Source of the DNA: GCA-002050365 sp964237235
GTDB lineage: Bacteria; Acidobacteriota; Blastocatellia; Pyrinomonadales; Pyrinomonadaceae
Direction: 5' to 3'
NCBI GenBank assembly: GCA_964237235.1
Contig: CAXSGY010000011.1
Location: 62,001 to 126,000 of the forward strand
Length of the DNA: 64,000 nucleotides
A program made the position numbers and the translations under genes. Within the stretch, counting starts at the first letter, position 1; each line of letters opens with the position of its first letter. The notes below the pieces were generated by a model, which was not told the origin of the DNA, ran no database searches, and worked only from the letters and a program-made list of their open reading frames with translations. This document shows, piece after piece, positions 17,054 through 24,789 of this stretch.

Positions 17054-18277
17054 TTACAAATAATTAAACGGAAAACCGCGCCGGTTTTGTTTGATTTTGC
17101 CATACCAGAGGCACAGCGGATAAAGCAAAACGAGTCCGGCGAGCCACGCGGCGTAAACGACCCACAACGGAAAACCGGCTTCGGGCGGCGCGGTCGCCGA
17201 ATCGGGGAAATTTTTGAAGAAATAATCAACCGGTTTGCCCGCCGCATAATTCAAAACAACGCCGAACGAATGTGCGGCGAACATTTGCAGAATGAAATAA
17301 AAGAGCGGAACGCGCCCGAATGTGATAAAAATTCGGCTGACGAAATTATCGGCGCGAACGCCGTCAATCAAAGCCAGAATCAGCATCGCCGGTCCGAGCG
17401 TCATCAACAAAAACAACAGCGACGGCGGATATTTGGTCGCATTCAGAAAATCCAGAAAAACGAAAACGGCATCGGTTTGGGTTGTGTAAAAATAGGTGAT
17501 GACCGCACTTGCCGAAACGAAAAGAATCGTCAACGCCGCGCCGAGTTTGATTAAAATTTTACGCCGTCGCGCCGCCTCCCATTGATAAATCGTGCCGAGC
17601 GCGAAGCCCGCCGCCATCACGCCGATCCACGGAATCAAAGGATACGCGACAAATAATTTCGTGTCGCCGAACAGCGGCACAACGCCGGGCTGGTGCAGAA
17701 ACAGCCATAGCTTTTGCCAGAAATCGGGCGCGGGCGTTCCGGCAAAGGCGACGGCGGGCGGAACTTTTATCGCGTCCAGCAAATTATGCAGCGCAATCAA
17801 CGAGATGCCGGTGATGGCGACGGCGCGAACGGGCAGAAATATCAATCCGGCGAGAACGATCATCGAAACGCCGAAAACCCATATAACTTCCGCGTAACCG
17901 AGAAAGCCGTAATCGAGATTAAAAATCATTGCGAACCGCACGACGGTAAATTCCAGAAAAATCAGCCAAAGCCCGCGCGTCAGCAAAAATTTCGATAATT
18001 CGGCGCGGCTTTTTCCGCGCGCCATCTGTAGATAAATGCTTGTTCCGGCGAGAAAAACAAACGTCGGCGCGCAGAGGTGCGTAATCCAGCGCGTCAGAAA
18101 AAGCGTGACGTTCGTTTTCGACAAATCGGTCGGCGAAAATCGAAAAGCGTCGGCGTGGACGTATTCGCGCGTGTGGTCGAGCAGCATTATCAACATCACC
18201 AGACCGCGCAGAAAATCAATCGAATCGAGCCGCCGAAATGTTTGTCCGGAAAGTATATTCATAAGATTTGCGAGCAA
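17054..18277 (-). CDS. DUF1624 / HGSNAT-like membrane acyltransferase
   Basis: 407 residues with about ten hydrophobic helices. The N-terminus RLDSIDFLRGLVMLIMLLDH is the DUF1624 hallmark, the same opening as heparan-alpha-glucosaminide N-acetyltransferase and OPG C-like acyltransferases; HLCAPTFVFLAGTSIYL is also typical. These proteins are thought to move acyl groups across the membrane onto sugars, but bacterial substrates are mostly unknown. An alternative start at 18262 (MNILSGQTF) would trim five residues. It is convergent with S8 peptidase 1 and divergent from S8 peptidase 2, so it interrupts the protease cluster. Confidence 0.85.
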   Translation of the reverse strand: MLANLMNILSGQTFRRLDSIDFLRGLVMLIMLLDHTREYVHADAFRFSPTDLSKTNVTLFLTRWITHLCAPTFVFLAGTSIYLQMARGKSRAELSKFLLTRGLWLIFLEFTVVRFAMIFNLDYGFLGYAEVIWVFGVSMIVLAGLIFLPVRAVAITGISLIALHNLLDAIKVPPAVAFAGTPAPDFWQKLWLFLHQPGVVPLFGDTKLFVAYPLIPWIGVMAAGFALGTIYQWEAARRRKILIKLGAALTILFVSASAVITYFYTTQTDAVFVFLDFLNATKYPPSLLFLLMTLGPAMLILALIDGVRADNFVSRIFITFGRVPLFYFILQMFAAHSFGVVLNYAAGKPVDYFFKNFPDSATAPPEAGFPLWVVYAAWLAGLVLLYPLCLWYGKIKQNRRGFPFNYL

Positions 18278-18612
18278 AAAACTTCTAGAATTCTAAAAAA
18301 AGTTGAAACCGGACGGCTCTTTTTCGCATCAAAACGAACCGAATCCCTTAATTTGAACGAATGTTTTTTTATTTGGCAACGGAAATTCGATTGATTTCTC
18401 TTGTCGAATCCGTTTATTTTAACTAGAATTCTGTTTACCGGCAAAATCGCTTGCTAACCTGAACGAATTCAAGCATTTTTCAAAAAGAATTTCATTTTAC
18501 AATTACAAAATTAAAAGGCGATTCGTTATTTATATTTAAAAGATTCGCCGTCCATCGAAAACATTTCATTTGCAAATATAGAAAATCCGTTTCGCATATC
18601 CGAGAAAAGTTT
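18278..18612. other. 335-bp divergent intergenic region
   Basis: AT-rich gap between the divergent DUF1624 and S8 peptidase 2 genes. It must hold both promoters, but I see no convincing -35/-10 pair or long repeat. A weak GGCGATTC...GATTCGCC pairing lies around 18516-18553. No ORF or RNA gene is evident. Confidence 0.5.
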
Positions 18613-20847
18613 ATGAAAAAAATATCGACAGTCTCAATCGCGCTTTTGTTATGCGCCGTGATCGGAAATTATTTTTGGACGACTTCCAAAGCGCAAAAAA
18701 TTCCAACGCCCGCCGAATCGTTTAAGGAAGGATCGTTTGCCAAATTAATCGAGACTTCGGCGCGGCAAAGCGGCGCGGTGCGCGTCATCGTCGGATTGAA
18801 TACGAATTTTAACCCCGAAGGCAACTTGCAGCGGTCGCAAATCGGCGAACAGCGTTTGAACATTAAAGAATCGCAGGAAACTTTTCTCAATCGTTTCGCT
18901 TCGATGCGCGTGGGAACGGTCACGAAATTCGAGTTTATTCCGTTCGTCGCCTTTGAAACCGACGCGGCGACGCTCGAACAGATGAAAGACGATCCGCAGA
19001 TTGCGAGCATCGAAGAAGACGCGCTCGACCCTTTGAATCTGGCTGAAAGCACGCCGCTGGTCGGCGCGACGACGGCGTGGGCGAGCGGATTTTCGGGCAG
19101 CGGGCAAACCGTCGCCGTTTTAGACAGCGGCGTAAATAAAAACCATACTTTTCTGACCGGCAAGGTCGTTTCCGAAGCGTGTTATTCGTCAAATTTCGTT
19201 GATTCGAATGCGACCAGCGTCTGTCCCGGCGGCGTAACCGATTCAACAGCCGTTGATTCGGGTTTGAACTGCGATACGACGATCAGCGGCTGTCCGCACG
19301 GCACGCACGTCGCCGGAATCGTCGCGGGCAAAGGAAGCTCGTTCAGCGGCGTGGCGCGCGATGCCAACATTATCGCCATCCAAATTTTTTCGCGCATAGA
19401 CAACGCGACCAGCTGCGGCACTACGCCGGTTCCGTGCGCTCTTTCATACGTTTCCGACCAAATTAAAGGACTCGAACGAGTTAAAGCATTAAGCTCGACA
19501 ATGAACATCGCCTCGGTCAATATGAGCCTGGGCAGCGGACAATATGCGAATTTTTGCGACACGCAGCAAGCGGCGCGGAAGGCGGCGATTGACAATCTGC
19601 GCTCGGTCGGTGTGGCAACCGTCGTTTCGTCGGGCAACAGCGGTTATACGAGCGCGTTGGGCGCGCCGGCTTGCATTTCGAGCGCGATCAGCGTCGGCTC
19701 GGTCGGCGATGGCAGTTCGGGCGCGACGGTAGATCAGGTTTCCGGTTTTTCCAACAGCGCGACGTTTCTAAATTTGCTTGCTCCCGGACAATGGATTTTG
19801 TCTTCGGTCGCCAACGGAACTTCAAACACCACTTTTCAAAATTATTCGGGAACCTCGATGGCTGCGCCGCACGTCGCCGGGGCATTCGCCATTCTCAAAC
19901 AGCGCAAGCCGGACGCGAGCGTGACCCAGATTCTCAACGCACTGGCTTCGACCGGAAAACCGATCAACGATACGCGCAACAGCGTGTCCAAACCGCGCAT
20001 CAAAATTGACTCGGCTCTGAACGCGCTCGTCGCCAAACGCGCCGCGTATGATTTTGACGGCGACGGCAAATCCGACCTTTCCGTCTTCCGACCCTCGAAC
20101 GGCACCTGGTATATTCAACAATCAACCGACGGTTTCACCGGAGCGCAATTCGGCGCGGCGGGCGATAAAATCGTTCCGGCGGATTTTGACGGCGACGGCA
20201 AAACCGACCTCGCCGTCTATCGCGGCGGAACCTGGTATCTGCAAAGAAGCACCGCCGGATTTGCCGGCGTTCAGTTCGGCACAGCAGGCGACATTCCCGA
20301 CCCGGCGGATTTTAACGGCGACGGCAAAGCCGAACTCGCCGTCTTTCGTCCGTCGAACGGCACCTGGTATATGTTCGATTTAACGACCAATCAAACGAGC
20401 GGCGTGCAATTCGGCGCGGCGGGCGATAAACCGGTGGCGGCGGATTTTGACGGCGACGGCAAGACGGATGTCGCCGTGTTTCGTCCGAACGGCGGTTTTT
20501 GGTATATACAGCAATCAACCAACGGTTTTACGGGACTGCAATTCGGCGCGAGCGACGACAAACCGGCACCTGCCGATTACGACGGCGACGGCAAAGCCGA
20601 TGTCGCCGTTTTTCGTCCGTCCGCGGGCGCGTGGTATATACAGCGCAGCCAACTCGGATTTACCGGTACGCAATTCGGCGTTTCGAGCGATTTACCCGCG
20701 CCCGCCGATTTCGACGGCGACGGTAAAACCGATCTCGCCGTTTATCGAAACGGAACGTGGTATCTTCAACAGTCAACCAACGGTTTTACGGGAATCACGT
20801 TCGGCGCGGCGAACGATATTCCCGCCCCGAACGCTCTCGTTCCGTAA
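18613..20847 (+). CDS. Secreted subtilisin-like S8 peptidase with C-terminal VCBS/FG-GAP repeats (paralog 2)
   Basis: 744 residues, colinear with the peptidase at 14588 throughout. Signal peptide 1-27, I9-like propeptide (about 40-138), S8 domain with Asp171 (AVLDSGVNKNH), His229 (CPHGTHVAGIVAGKG), oxyanion Asn342 (SSGNSGYT) and Ser415 (YSGTSMAAPHVAGAF). The C-terminal module (from about 474) has six DGDG-type calcium loops. At the start of that module the DNA of the two paralogs is nearly identical over more than 150 bp, although their propeptides have diverged, which suggests recent gene conversion. It has its own terminator and is a separate transcription unit. Confidence 0.92.
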   Translation: MKKISTVSIALLLCAVIGNYFWTTSKAQKIPTPAESFKEGSFAKLIETSARQSGAVRVIVGLNTNFNPEGNLQRSQIGEQRLNIKESQETFLNRFASMRVGTVTKFEFIPFVAFETDAATLEQMKDDPQIASIEEDALDPLNLAESTPLVGATTAWASGFSGSGQTVAVLDSGVNKNHTFLTGKVVSEACYSSNFVDSNATSVCPGGVTDSTAVDSGLNCDTTISGCPHGTHVAGIVAGKGSSFSGVARDANIIAIQIFSRIDNATSCGTTPVPCALSYVSDQIKGLERVKALSSTMNIASVNMSLGSGQYANFCDTQQAARKAAIDNLRSVGVATVVSSGNSGYTSALGAPACISSAISVGSVGDGSSGATVDQVSGFSNSATFLNLLAPGQWILSSVANGTSNTTFQNYSGTSMAAPHVAGAFAILKQRKPDASVTQILNALASTGKPINDTRNSVSKPRIKIDSALNALVAKRAAYDFDGDGKSDLSVFRPSNGTWYIQQSTDGFTGAQFGAAGDKIVPADFDGDGKTDLAVYRGGTWYLQRSTAGFAGVQFGTAGDIPDPADFNGDGKAELAVFRPSNGTWYMFDLTTNQTSGVQFGAAGDKPVAADFDGDGKTDVAVFRPNGGFWYIQQSTNGFTGLQFGASDDKPAPADYDGDGKADVAVFRPSAGAWYIQRSQLGFTGTQFGVSSDLPAPADFDGDGKTDLAVYRNGTWYLQQSTNGFTGITFGAANDIPAPNALVP

Positions 20848-20873
20848 AAGCAATCTAAATTCGCGCGAATTCG

Positions 20874-20911
20874 CAAAGGCTTCGTTTTCGATTGAGAACG
20901 AAGCCTTTTTA
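20874..20911 (+). terminator. Terminator after S8 peptidase 2
   Basis: Arms AAAGGCTTCGTT (20875-20886) and AACGAAGCCTTTTT with a 10-nt loop and T-tail. Confidence 0.87.
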
Positions 20912-20938
20912 TTTTCAGTCATTTTCGACGATTGTTCA

Positions 20939-20967
20939 TTGTAGAAAAAACGCGGTTTACTTATAAT
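20939..20967 (+). promoter_or_regulatory. Candidate promoter of the metallothionein-like gene
   Basis: TTGTAG (20939-20944), 17 bp, then a perfect TATAAT (20962-20967). A small TTGC-TTCG-GCAA hairpin follows in the leader. The start codon is at 21016. I did not recognise a metal-repressor operator. Confidence 0.55.
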
Positions 20968-21015
20968 CTGTATGTTGCTTCGGCAACTATTTCAAGCTAG
21001 GGAGTATTAAAAACT

Positions 21016-21162
21016 ATGGCAGATAATAACAAATGCGCGCACGAATTATGTGTCTGCGCGAAGGGAACGAACTCTGATTATTGCAGCGAACATTGTCAGG
21101 AAGCGGTCGCACAGGATTTAACCGAACTCCGCTGTGACTGCGGTCATCAAGGCTGCGCTTAA
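21016..21162 (+). CDS. Metallothionein-like zinc-binding protein (48 aa)
   Basis: A 48-residue protein with 8 Cys and 3 His: KCAHELCVCAK, then DYCSEHCQEA, then LRCDCGHQGC. This matches bacterial metallothioneins of the SmtA/BmtA type, which have CxxCxC, YCSxxC and CGHxGC segments and bind zinc or cadmium in a small cluster. GGAG lies 12 bp before the ATG, with a TATAAT box upstream and a strong terminator immediately after, so it is a compact monocistronic gene. It likely buffers or detoxifies metals. Compared with SmtA it is slightly shorter and lacks the final Cys-x-Cys tail. Confidence 0.8.
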   Translation: MADNNKCAHELCVCAKGTNSDYCSEHCQEAVAQDLTELRCDCGHQGCA

Positions 21163-21166
21163 ATTG

Positions 21167-21201
21167 AAAAAGGCTTGGTTTTATTAGAACCGAGCCTTTT
21201 T
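21167..21201 (+). terminator. Terminator after the metallothionein-like gene
   Basis: 14-bp arms (AAAAAGGCTTGGTT and AACCGAGCCTTTTT, one G-T pair) with a 7-nt loop, starting 4 bp after the stop codon. Confidence 0.85.
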
Positions 21202-21231
21202 AGAATCTATGTCGAAAATTATAGAAGCTTT

Positions 21232-21356
21232 TAGAAGCCATCTCAAAAATACTGATTCGTCTTAAATTCTACATTCTACATTCGGCATTTTTACCGGATA
21301 AAAAATGAGAATGAAGAATGCAAAATGTAAAATTCACGATTTTTGAGATGGCTTCT
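21232..21356. repeat. Terminal-inverted-repeat element, family A, copy 2
   Basis: Perfect 18-bp inverted ends (AGAAGCCATCTCAAAAAT). The CCATCTCAAAAAT core is shared with the element at 7632-7766, but the interior is unrelated: here it is an imperfect hairpin of 7-bp words (ATTCTAC/ATTCTAC/ATTCGGC against GAATGAA/GAATGCA/AAATGTA). No ORF. This looks like shared mobile ends carrying different internal sequence. Confidence 0.78.
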
Positions 21357-21456
21357 GGTTAAATAAGCGGTCTTCGACCGAAATAGATTTTTAGCATCAA
21401 ACTGCGCGCACGCAAAAACCGCTCGCTTAATATTAAAAAATTATTTTTGATTTGAA

Positions 21457-21705
21457 TTAATGTCGCTTCGAATATTTATTCAGGTAGCGATGGGCAATTA
21501 AAGCGACCCATATTTTTTCGTCGGTTAAATTTAATTCGGCGATTTCGGCGTTTTTCCAGATGTCCGCGAAAATTTCCTGCGCGGCTTTTTCGGCATCGTT
21601 TTCCGATTCGGTAAAATTCTTCGCCATCGCCCAAATCATTTCACCGTAAACGTCTATACATTCACGCGCCGCCGCTTTGTCAGCCAGAGCGATTCTCGAT
21701 AACAT
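21457..21705 (-). CDS. Sigma-70 region 2-like protein lacking region 4 (truncated ECF sigma?)
   Basis: 82 residues. MLSRIALADKAAARECIDVY through WAMAKNFTESENDAEKAAQE and IFADIWKNAEI fit region 2 of extracytoplasmic sigma factors (core binding and -10 recognition). The protein stops at HRYLNKYSKRH, where region 2 normally ends, so the linker and the -35-binding region 4 are absent. Upstream the frame continues (DKILTAEKSPS) to a TGA overlapping another ATG at about 21753, so the true N-terminus may be frameshifted or use a weak start. It may be a degraded sigma factor or a region-2-only protein. The downstream gap contains no region 4 in the same frame. Confidence 0.6.
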   Translation of the reverse strand: MLSRIALADKAAARECIDVYGEMIWAMAKNFTESENDAEKAAQEIFADIWKNAEIAELNLTDEKIWVALIAHRYLNKYSKRH

Positions 21706-21869
21706 CGAAGGCGATTTTTCCGCCGTTAATATTTTGTCTGACCGAAGCCGTCATAATTTTTCCTCGCTCGATTCAAATGTAACAGAAACTTAAATTGCCA
21801 TTTTGCGATGCGCGAAAATTCGCAGAAGTCCGTTAATCGCCAGGAGTAAAACCATATAAGCACCAGTGT

Positions 21870-22115
21870 TTACGATTCGCTCCTCGTTTCGTTATTTTTC
21901 GCTTCCTCGCGTCCCTGCGGCGTATCGTTTGAATCAACACCGCCGACGATATCGCGGCTGTCAATGTCGCCTTTGCTTTCGTCGCCGCGCAGAATTTCCC
22001 TGACCATATCATCAGCCGGTTTGTTGGCTGATTCGGCGTTTAGCTCGTCCGCGTTCCAACCTTCTCGTTTGACGTTCGGCACGTCTTCTTGATTTTGCTT
22101 TTGCGGGTCGTTCAT
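21870..22115 (-). CDS. Hypothetical hydrophilic, probably disordered protein
   Basis: 81 residues from the ATG at 22115, which has GAGG 7-8 bp upstream; an earlier frame start at 22151 adds 12 basic residues and seems less likely. The composition is rich in Asn, Asp, Glu, Gln, Lys and Arg with no hydrophobic core (NDPQKQNQEDVPNVKREGWN; DDMVREILRGDESKGDIDSR). I recognise no family. Such proteins in soil bacteria are often desiccation- or stress-related, but nothing here proves it. It is transcribed towards the sigma-like gene, 164 bp away. Confidence 0.55.
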   Translation of the reverse strand: MNDPQKQNQEDVPNVKREGWNADELNAESANKPADDMVREILRGDESKGDIDSRDIVGGVDSNDTPQGREEAKNNETRSES

Positions 22116-22433
22116 TTTGAACCTCGAAAATCTTTGGAGCTTTTTCGTCAATTTTCTATAAATCAGAAAGCAAACATACTAAAAAACTGCTCCAAATTTT
22201 AATACGTTTTATTGAAAATACCGCTTGATTGCTTTCCTCTGCCCATTAAATTTTTCCCGTATTGTCTGTCGAGCAAGCCTTCGCGTCATTAAAACGAAGT
22301 TTCAAACGTGCTGCTTCAGACCTCATCAATATTCGTGCCAACGCTTTTAGCCGTTTATAAAGGATTCCGGCGACGGTTCAACGATTGATTTTGATTTTCG
22401 TGTATCATAATAAAACAGCTTTATTGTATCGTA
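22116..22433. other. Intergenic region without a recognised gene
   Basis: 318 bp upstream of the hydrophilic protein gene and beyond the terminator of the glycine-zipper gene. AT-rich, with scattered short stops in all frames. I see no RNA gene, repeat family member or convincing promoter. Confidence 0.5.
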
Positions 22434-22471
22434 TCAGAGAAAAGGCGGACAGAAGTCCGCCTTTTCTCTGA
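22434..22471 (-). terminator. Terminator of the glycine-zipper gene
   Basis: Perfect 17-bp arms (TCAGAGAAAAGGCGGAC, 22434-22450; complement 22455-22471) with a 4-nt loop, located 18 bp past the stop codon. Confidence 0.85.
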
Positions 22472-22489
22472 TGATTAAATGAACCTGTT

Positions 22490-24442
22490 TTAACGATTAA
22501 CATTGTTCGGACCTGAAGCGGTAATCGAAAATTCGCTTCCTTCGCCGAGTTCCACGTCGTCGCGTCCCTGCAAAATTACCGAACCCGCGCCCGCGCCCGC
22601 GCCGACACCCGCGCCGATTGCCGCGCCCGAACCGCCGCCGGCGACCGCGCCGATAATCGCGCCAATCGCCGCGCCGATTCCGGCTCTGGTTGCGGTTTTC
22701 GTCGTTTGATTATTGTCGCGCACCGTTCCTTCATTATTGACCGTAACTTTTTCGCCGCTCGGTAATTTTACTTCATTGACCACGCCGGCGAAACGGTATG
22801 TTTGACCGTTGCGAAGTCGAATCGTGTCGAATTCGAGCGAGACGTTCGCTCTGCCCGAAACTCTGCCCGAACGCTCGGTCGAAGCGACGCGTCCTTCGAT
22901 AATCGCGCCGTCGTATTGCGAAGGCGATTTGACTTCCATCTGAAAACGGTCGCCGTTCTGACTGACTTTCGTCGAAATCGGCGTTCGCAAAACCGCTGTC
23001 ATCGGCGTGTTATTGGCGATGATAAAATCATTGATGTTCGTATTTGTCGAACCCGTATTTTGATTGCCGTTAACCGACAAATCCGCCGTTTCACTGATTT
23101 TGTCGTAAACGCTCGCCACGGTGATCGTGTCGTTTTTATTTTCCAGATAGACGCGCCGCACGACTCTTAATTGCCCGTTGCCCAATTGATTAAAATTAAC
23201 GTAAAAATCGTTTGTCCGGTCGCCTTCATAACTCAGAGCGATATTGTCGTAACCGGTCGTCGCTGTAATTTTCGTTGTGCGTCCGTTGTTGTTCGTCTCG
23301 GTGCGCGCCACGCCGTCGGCATCGAATGAAACCTGCGGCGAATTGCTCGAAGAAATCGTCACCTGTTTGCCGCTTTTTTGAATTGCCAGCGTGTCGGGCG
23401 AAGTCAGCCGTCTTTCCAGATTTCTTTTGATTCGATCCTGCTGGTTCGCTCCGTAACTCGAAACCGAGCGGTCAACGATGTCCGAGACATTATCGCTCTG
23501 GTCGGCATTTAAACGGTATGTTCCGGTTAATTTGGTGTCGAAATTTCCGTTCGCCGGATTTTGCCGGTTCCAATTCCAACTGACGTTGTAATAATTGGAA
23601 AGCGTGTCCAAATCGGCGCGGATTAAACGCCACTGGCTTTCGGCGTTGGCGGTCAGCCGATAATCGCGCATAAAACCGTCAATGTAATAAGCGCGGTTTA
23701 AAACGTCTTCGACATCTTTATTTGCCGAACGCCGCGCGTCGAAGTTTTGCTTCAACGAATCGGTCGCGTTTTCAAAATCGCTGATGTAATTCAAGATTTG
23801 GTTTTCGCTGCGCGTATTGTTTAAAACGCTCCGGTCGAGCGCGGTGTTGACTTCGTTTTTGTATGCGTCGGTGCGCGTTTCGAGCCGCGCTAAAAGCATT
23901 CTGACATTGTTGTCCGTAACGCGATACGGCTGCGTTCCGCCGCTATTATTCGCGCCGTTATTCGGATAAGTATTTGCGTTCTGATTTCCGCCGCCGTTCC
24001 AGTTCCAAGTGACATTGTAATAAGTTGCCAGCGTTCCCAAGTCGGTGCGAATCGTCGTCCAGGTGCGCTGCGTCGTCTGGTTGAAATTGGCGGTTTGCAT
24101 AAACTGATTTAGATCGTTGGCACGATTCAGAACGCCTTCGACATCGGCGGAAGTCGAACGCCGCGCGTCGAAATTTTGATTCAGATTGTTGACTGCCGTT
24201 TCAAAATCAGCGATGTAATTGTTAAACGTGTCCTGATTACGATTAACCGAACCGCCGCGCCGCTGTCCATTGGCGGCTTGTTGTTTATAAATGTCCGTGT
24301 TTGTTTCGATGCGCGTCAGAATAGTTAGAACCTGACGGTCGGTGACGCGATACGGACGCGTCTGGGCGTTAACAATATTAAAAGGTAAAATTGTTCCCAG
24401 AAACAGCAATAAAGAGAAAAAACTAAATATAATTTTTTTCAT
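22490..24442 (-). CDS. Secreted repeat protein with C-terminal glycine zipper
   Basis: 650 residues: signal peptide (1-26, ending VNAQ), then two homologous units of about 120 residues (31-150 and 172-293). Each starts PYRVTD, contains QNFDARRS and V(L)NRA segments and ends YYNV(T/S)WNWN. A beta-rich middle follows, then near the C-terminus a glycine-zipper membrane segment (AAIGAIIGAVAGGGSGAAIG), as in YMGG-like outer-membrane-associated proteins. The exact role is unknown; an envelope-structure or stress protein is likely. Upstream on its strand is a near-perfect sigma-54 promoter (24516-24531) and a palindrome that could bind an activator, which ties it to the adjacent kinase and NtrC-type regulator. 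Confidence 0.8.
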   Translation of the reverse strand: MKKIIFSFFSLLLFLGTILPFNIVNAQTRPYRVTDRQVLTILTRIETNTDIYKQQAANGQRRGGSVNRNQDTFNNYIADFETAVNNLNQNFDARRSTSADVEGVLNRANDLNQFMQTANFNQTTQRTWTTIRTDLGTLATYYNVTWNWNGGGNQNANTYPNNGANNSGGTQPYRVTDNNVRMLLARLETRTDAYKNEVNTALDRSVLNNTRSENQILNYISDFENATDSLKQNFDARRSANKDVEDVLNRAYYIDGFMRDYRLTANAESQWRLIRADLDTLSNYYNVSWNWNRQNPANGNFDTKLTGTYRLNADQSDNVSDIVDRSVSSYGANQQDRIKRNLERRLTSPDTLAIQKSGKQVTISSSNSPQVSFDADGVARTETNNNGRTTKITATTGYDNIALSYEGDRTNDFYVNFNQLGNGQLRVVRRVYLENKNDTITVASVYDKISETADLSVNGNQNTGSTNTNINDFIIANNTPMTAVLRTPISTKVSQNGDRFQMEVKSPSQYDGAIIEGRVASTERSGRVSGRANVSLEFDTIRLRNGQTYRFAGVVNEVKLPSGEKVTVNNEGTVRDNNQTTKTATRAGIGAAIGAIIGAVAGGGSGAAIGAGVGAGAGAGSVILQGRDDVELGEGSEFSITASGPNNVNR

Positions 24443-24515
24443 AATAATTCTCCAAAAATTTTATTGAACTTATCGGGAGAGTAAAAAATGATAAGCATTT
24501 ACGCGCTCGAAAGTG

Positions 24516-24531
24516 TGCAAGCGTTATGCCA
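24516..24531 (-). promoter_or_regulatory. Sigma-54 (-24/-12) promoter of the glycine-zipper gene
   Basis: The minus strand reads TGGCAT-AACGC-TTGCA, matching TGGCAC-N5-TTGCW with GG and GC separated by exactly 10 bp. It is 74 bp before the start codon. Confidence 0.78.
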
Positions 24532-24642
24532 GAAACCACAAAAATGTTTTAACACAAACTTCCGCAACTACTTACACTCGCGTTAAATTTATCCGTTATT
24601 ATTTTTTTGAGGTTACTTCAAGACGATTCGCAATGTTCCGAT

Positions 24643-24666
24643 ACGAAATCGTGTGGGATATTTCGT
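24643..24666. promoter_or_regulatory. Palindrome, candidate activator-binding site
   Basis: ACGAAAT-N10-ATTTCGT lies about 112 bp upstream of the -24 element of the glycine-zipper promoter, a typical distance for an NtrC-type enhancer. No experimentally known matching site is recalled. The rest of the gap (24443-24789) shows nothing else. Confidence 0.35.
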
Positions 24667-24789
24667 CGTTTCGAGAATTCATCTAAGACCAAGATATTGA
24701 TGTTTGCAAATAAAAATACGTGATTAATCTCTCAAGCCGCGCATCTTCGGAGCGTGTCGAGCGACCCGGCAGTCGAGCGCAAAATAAAT

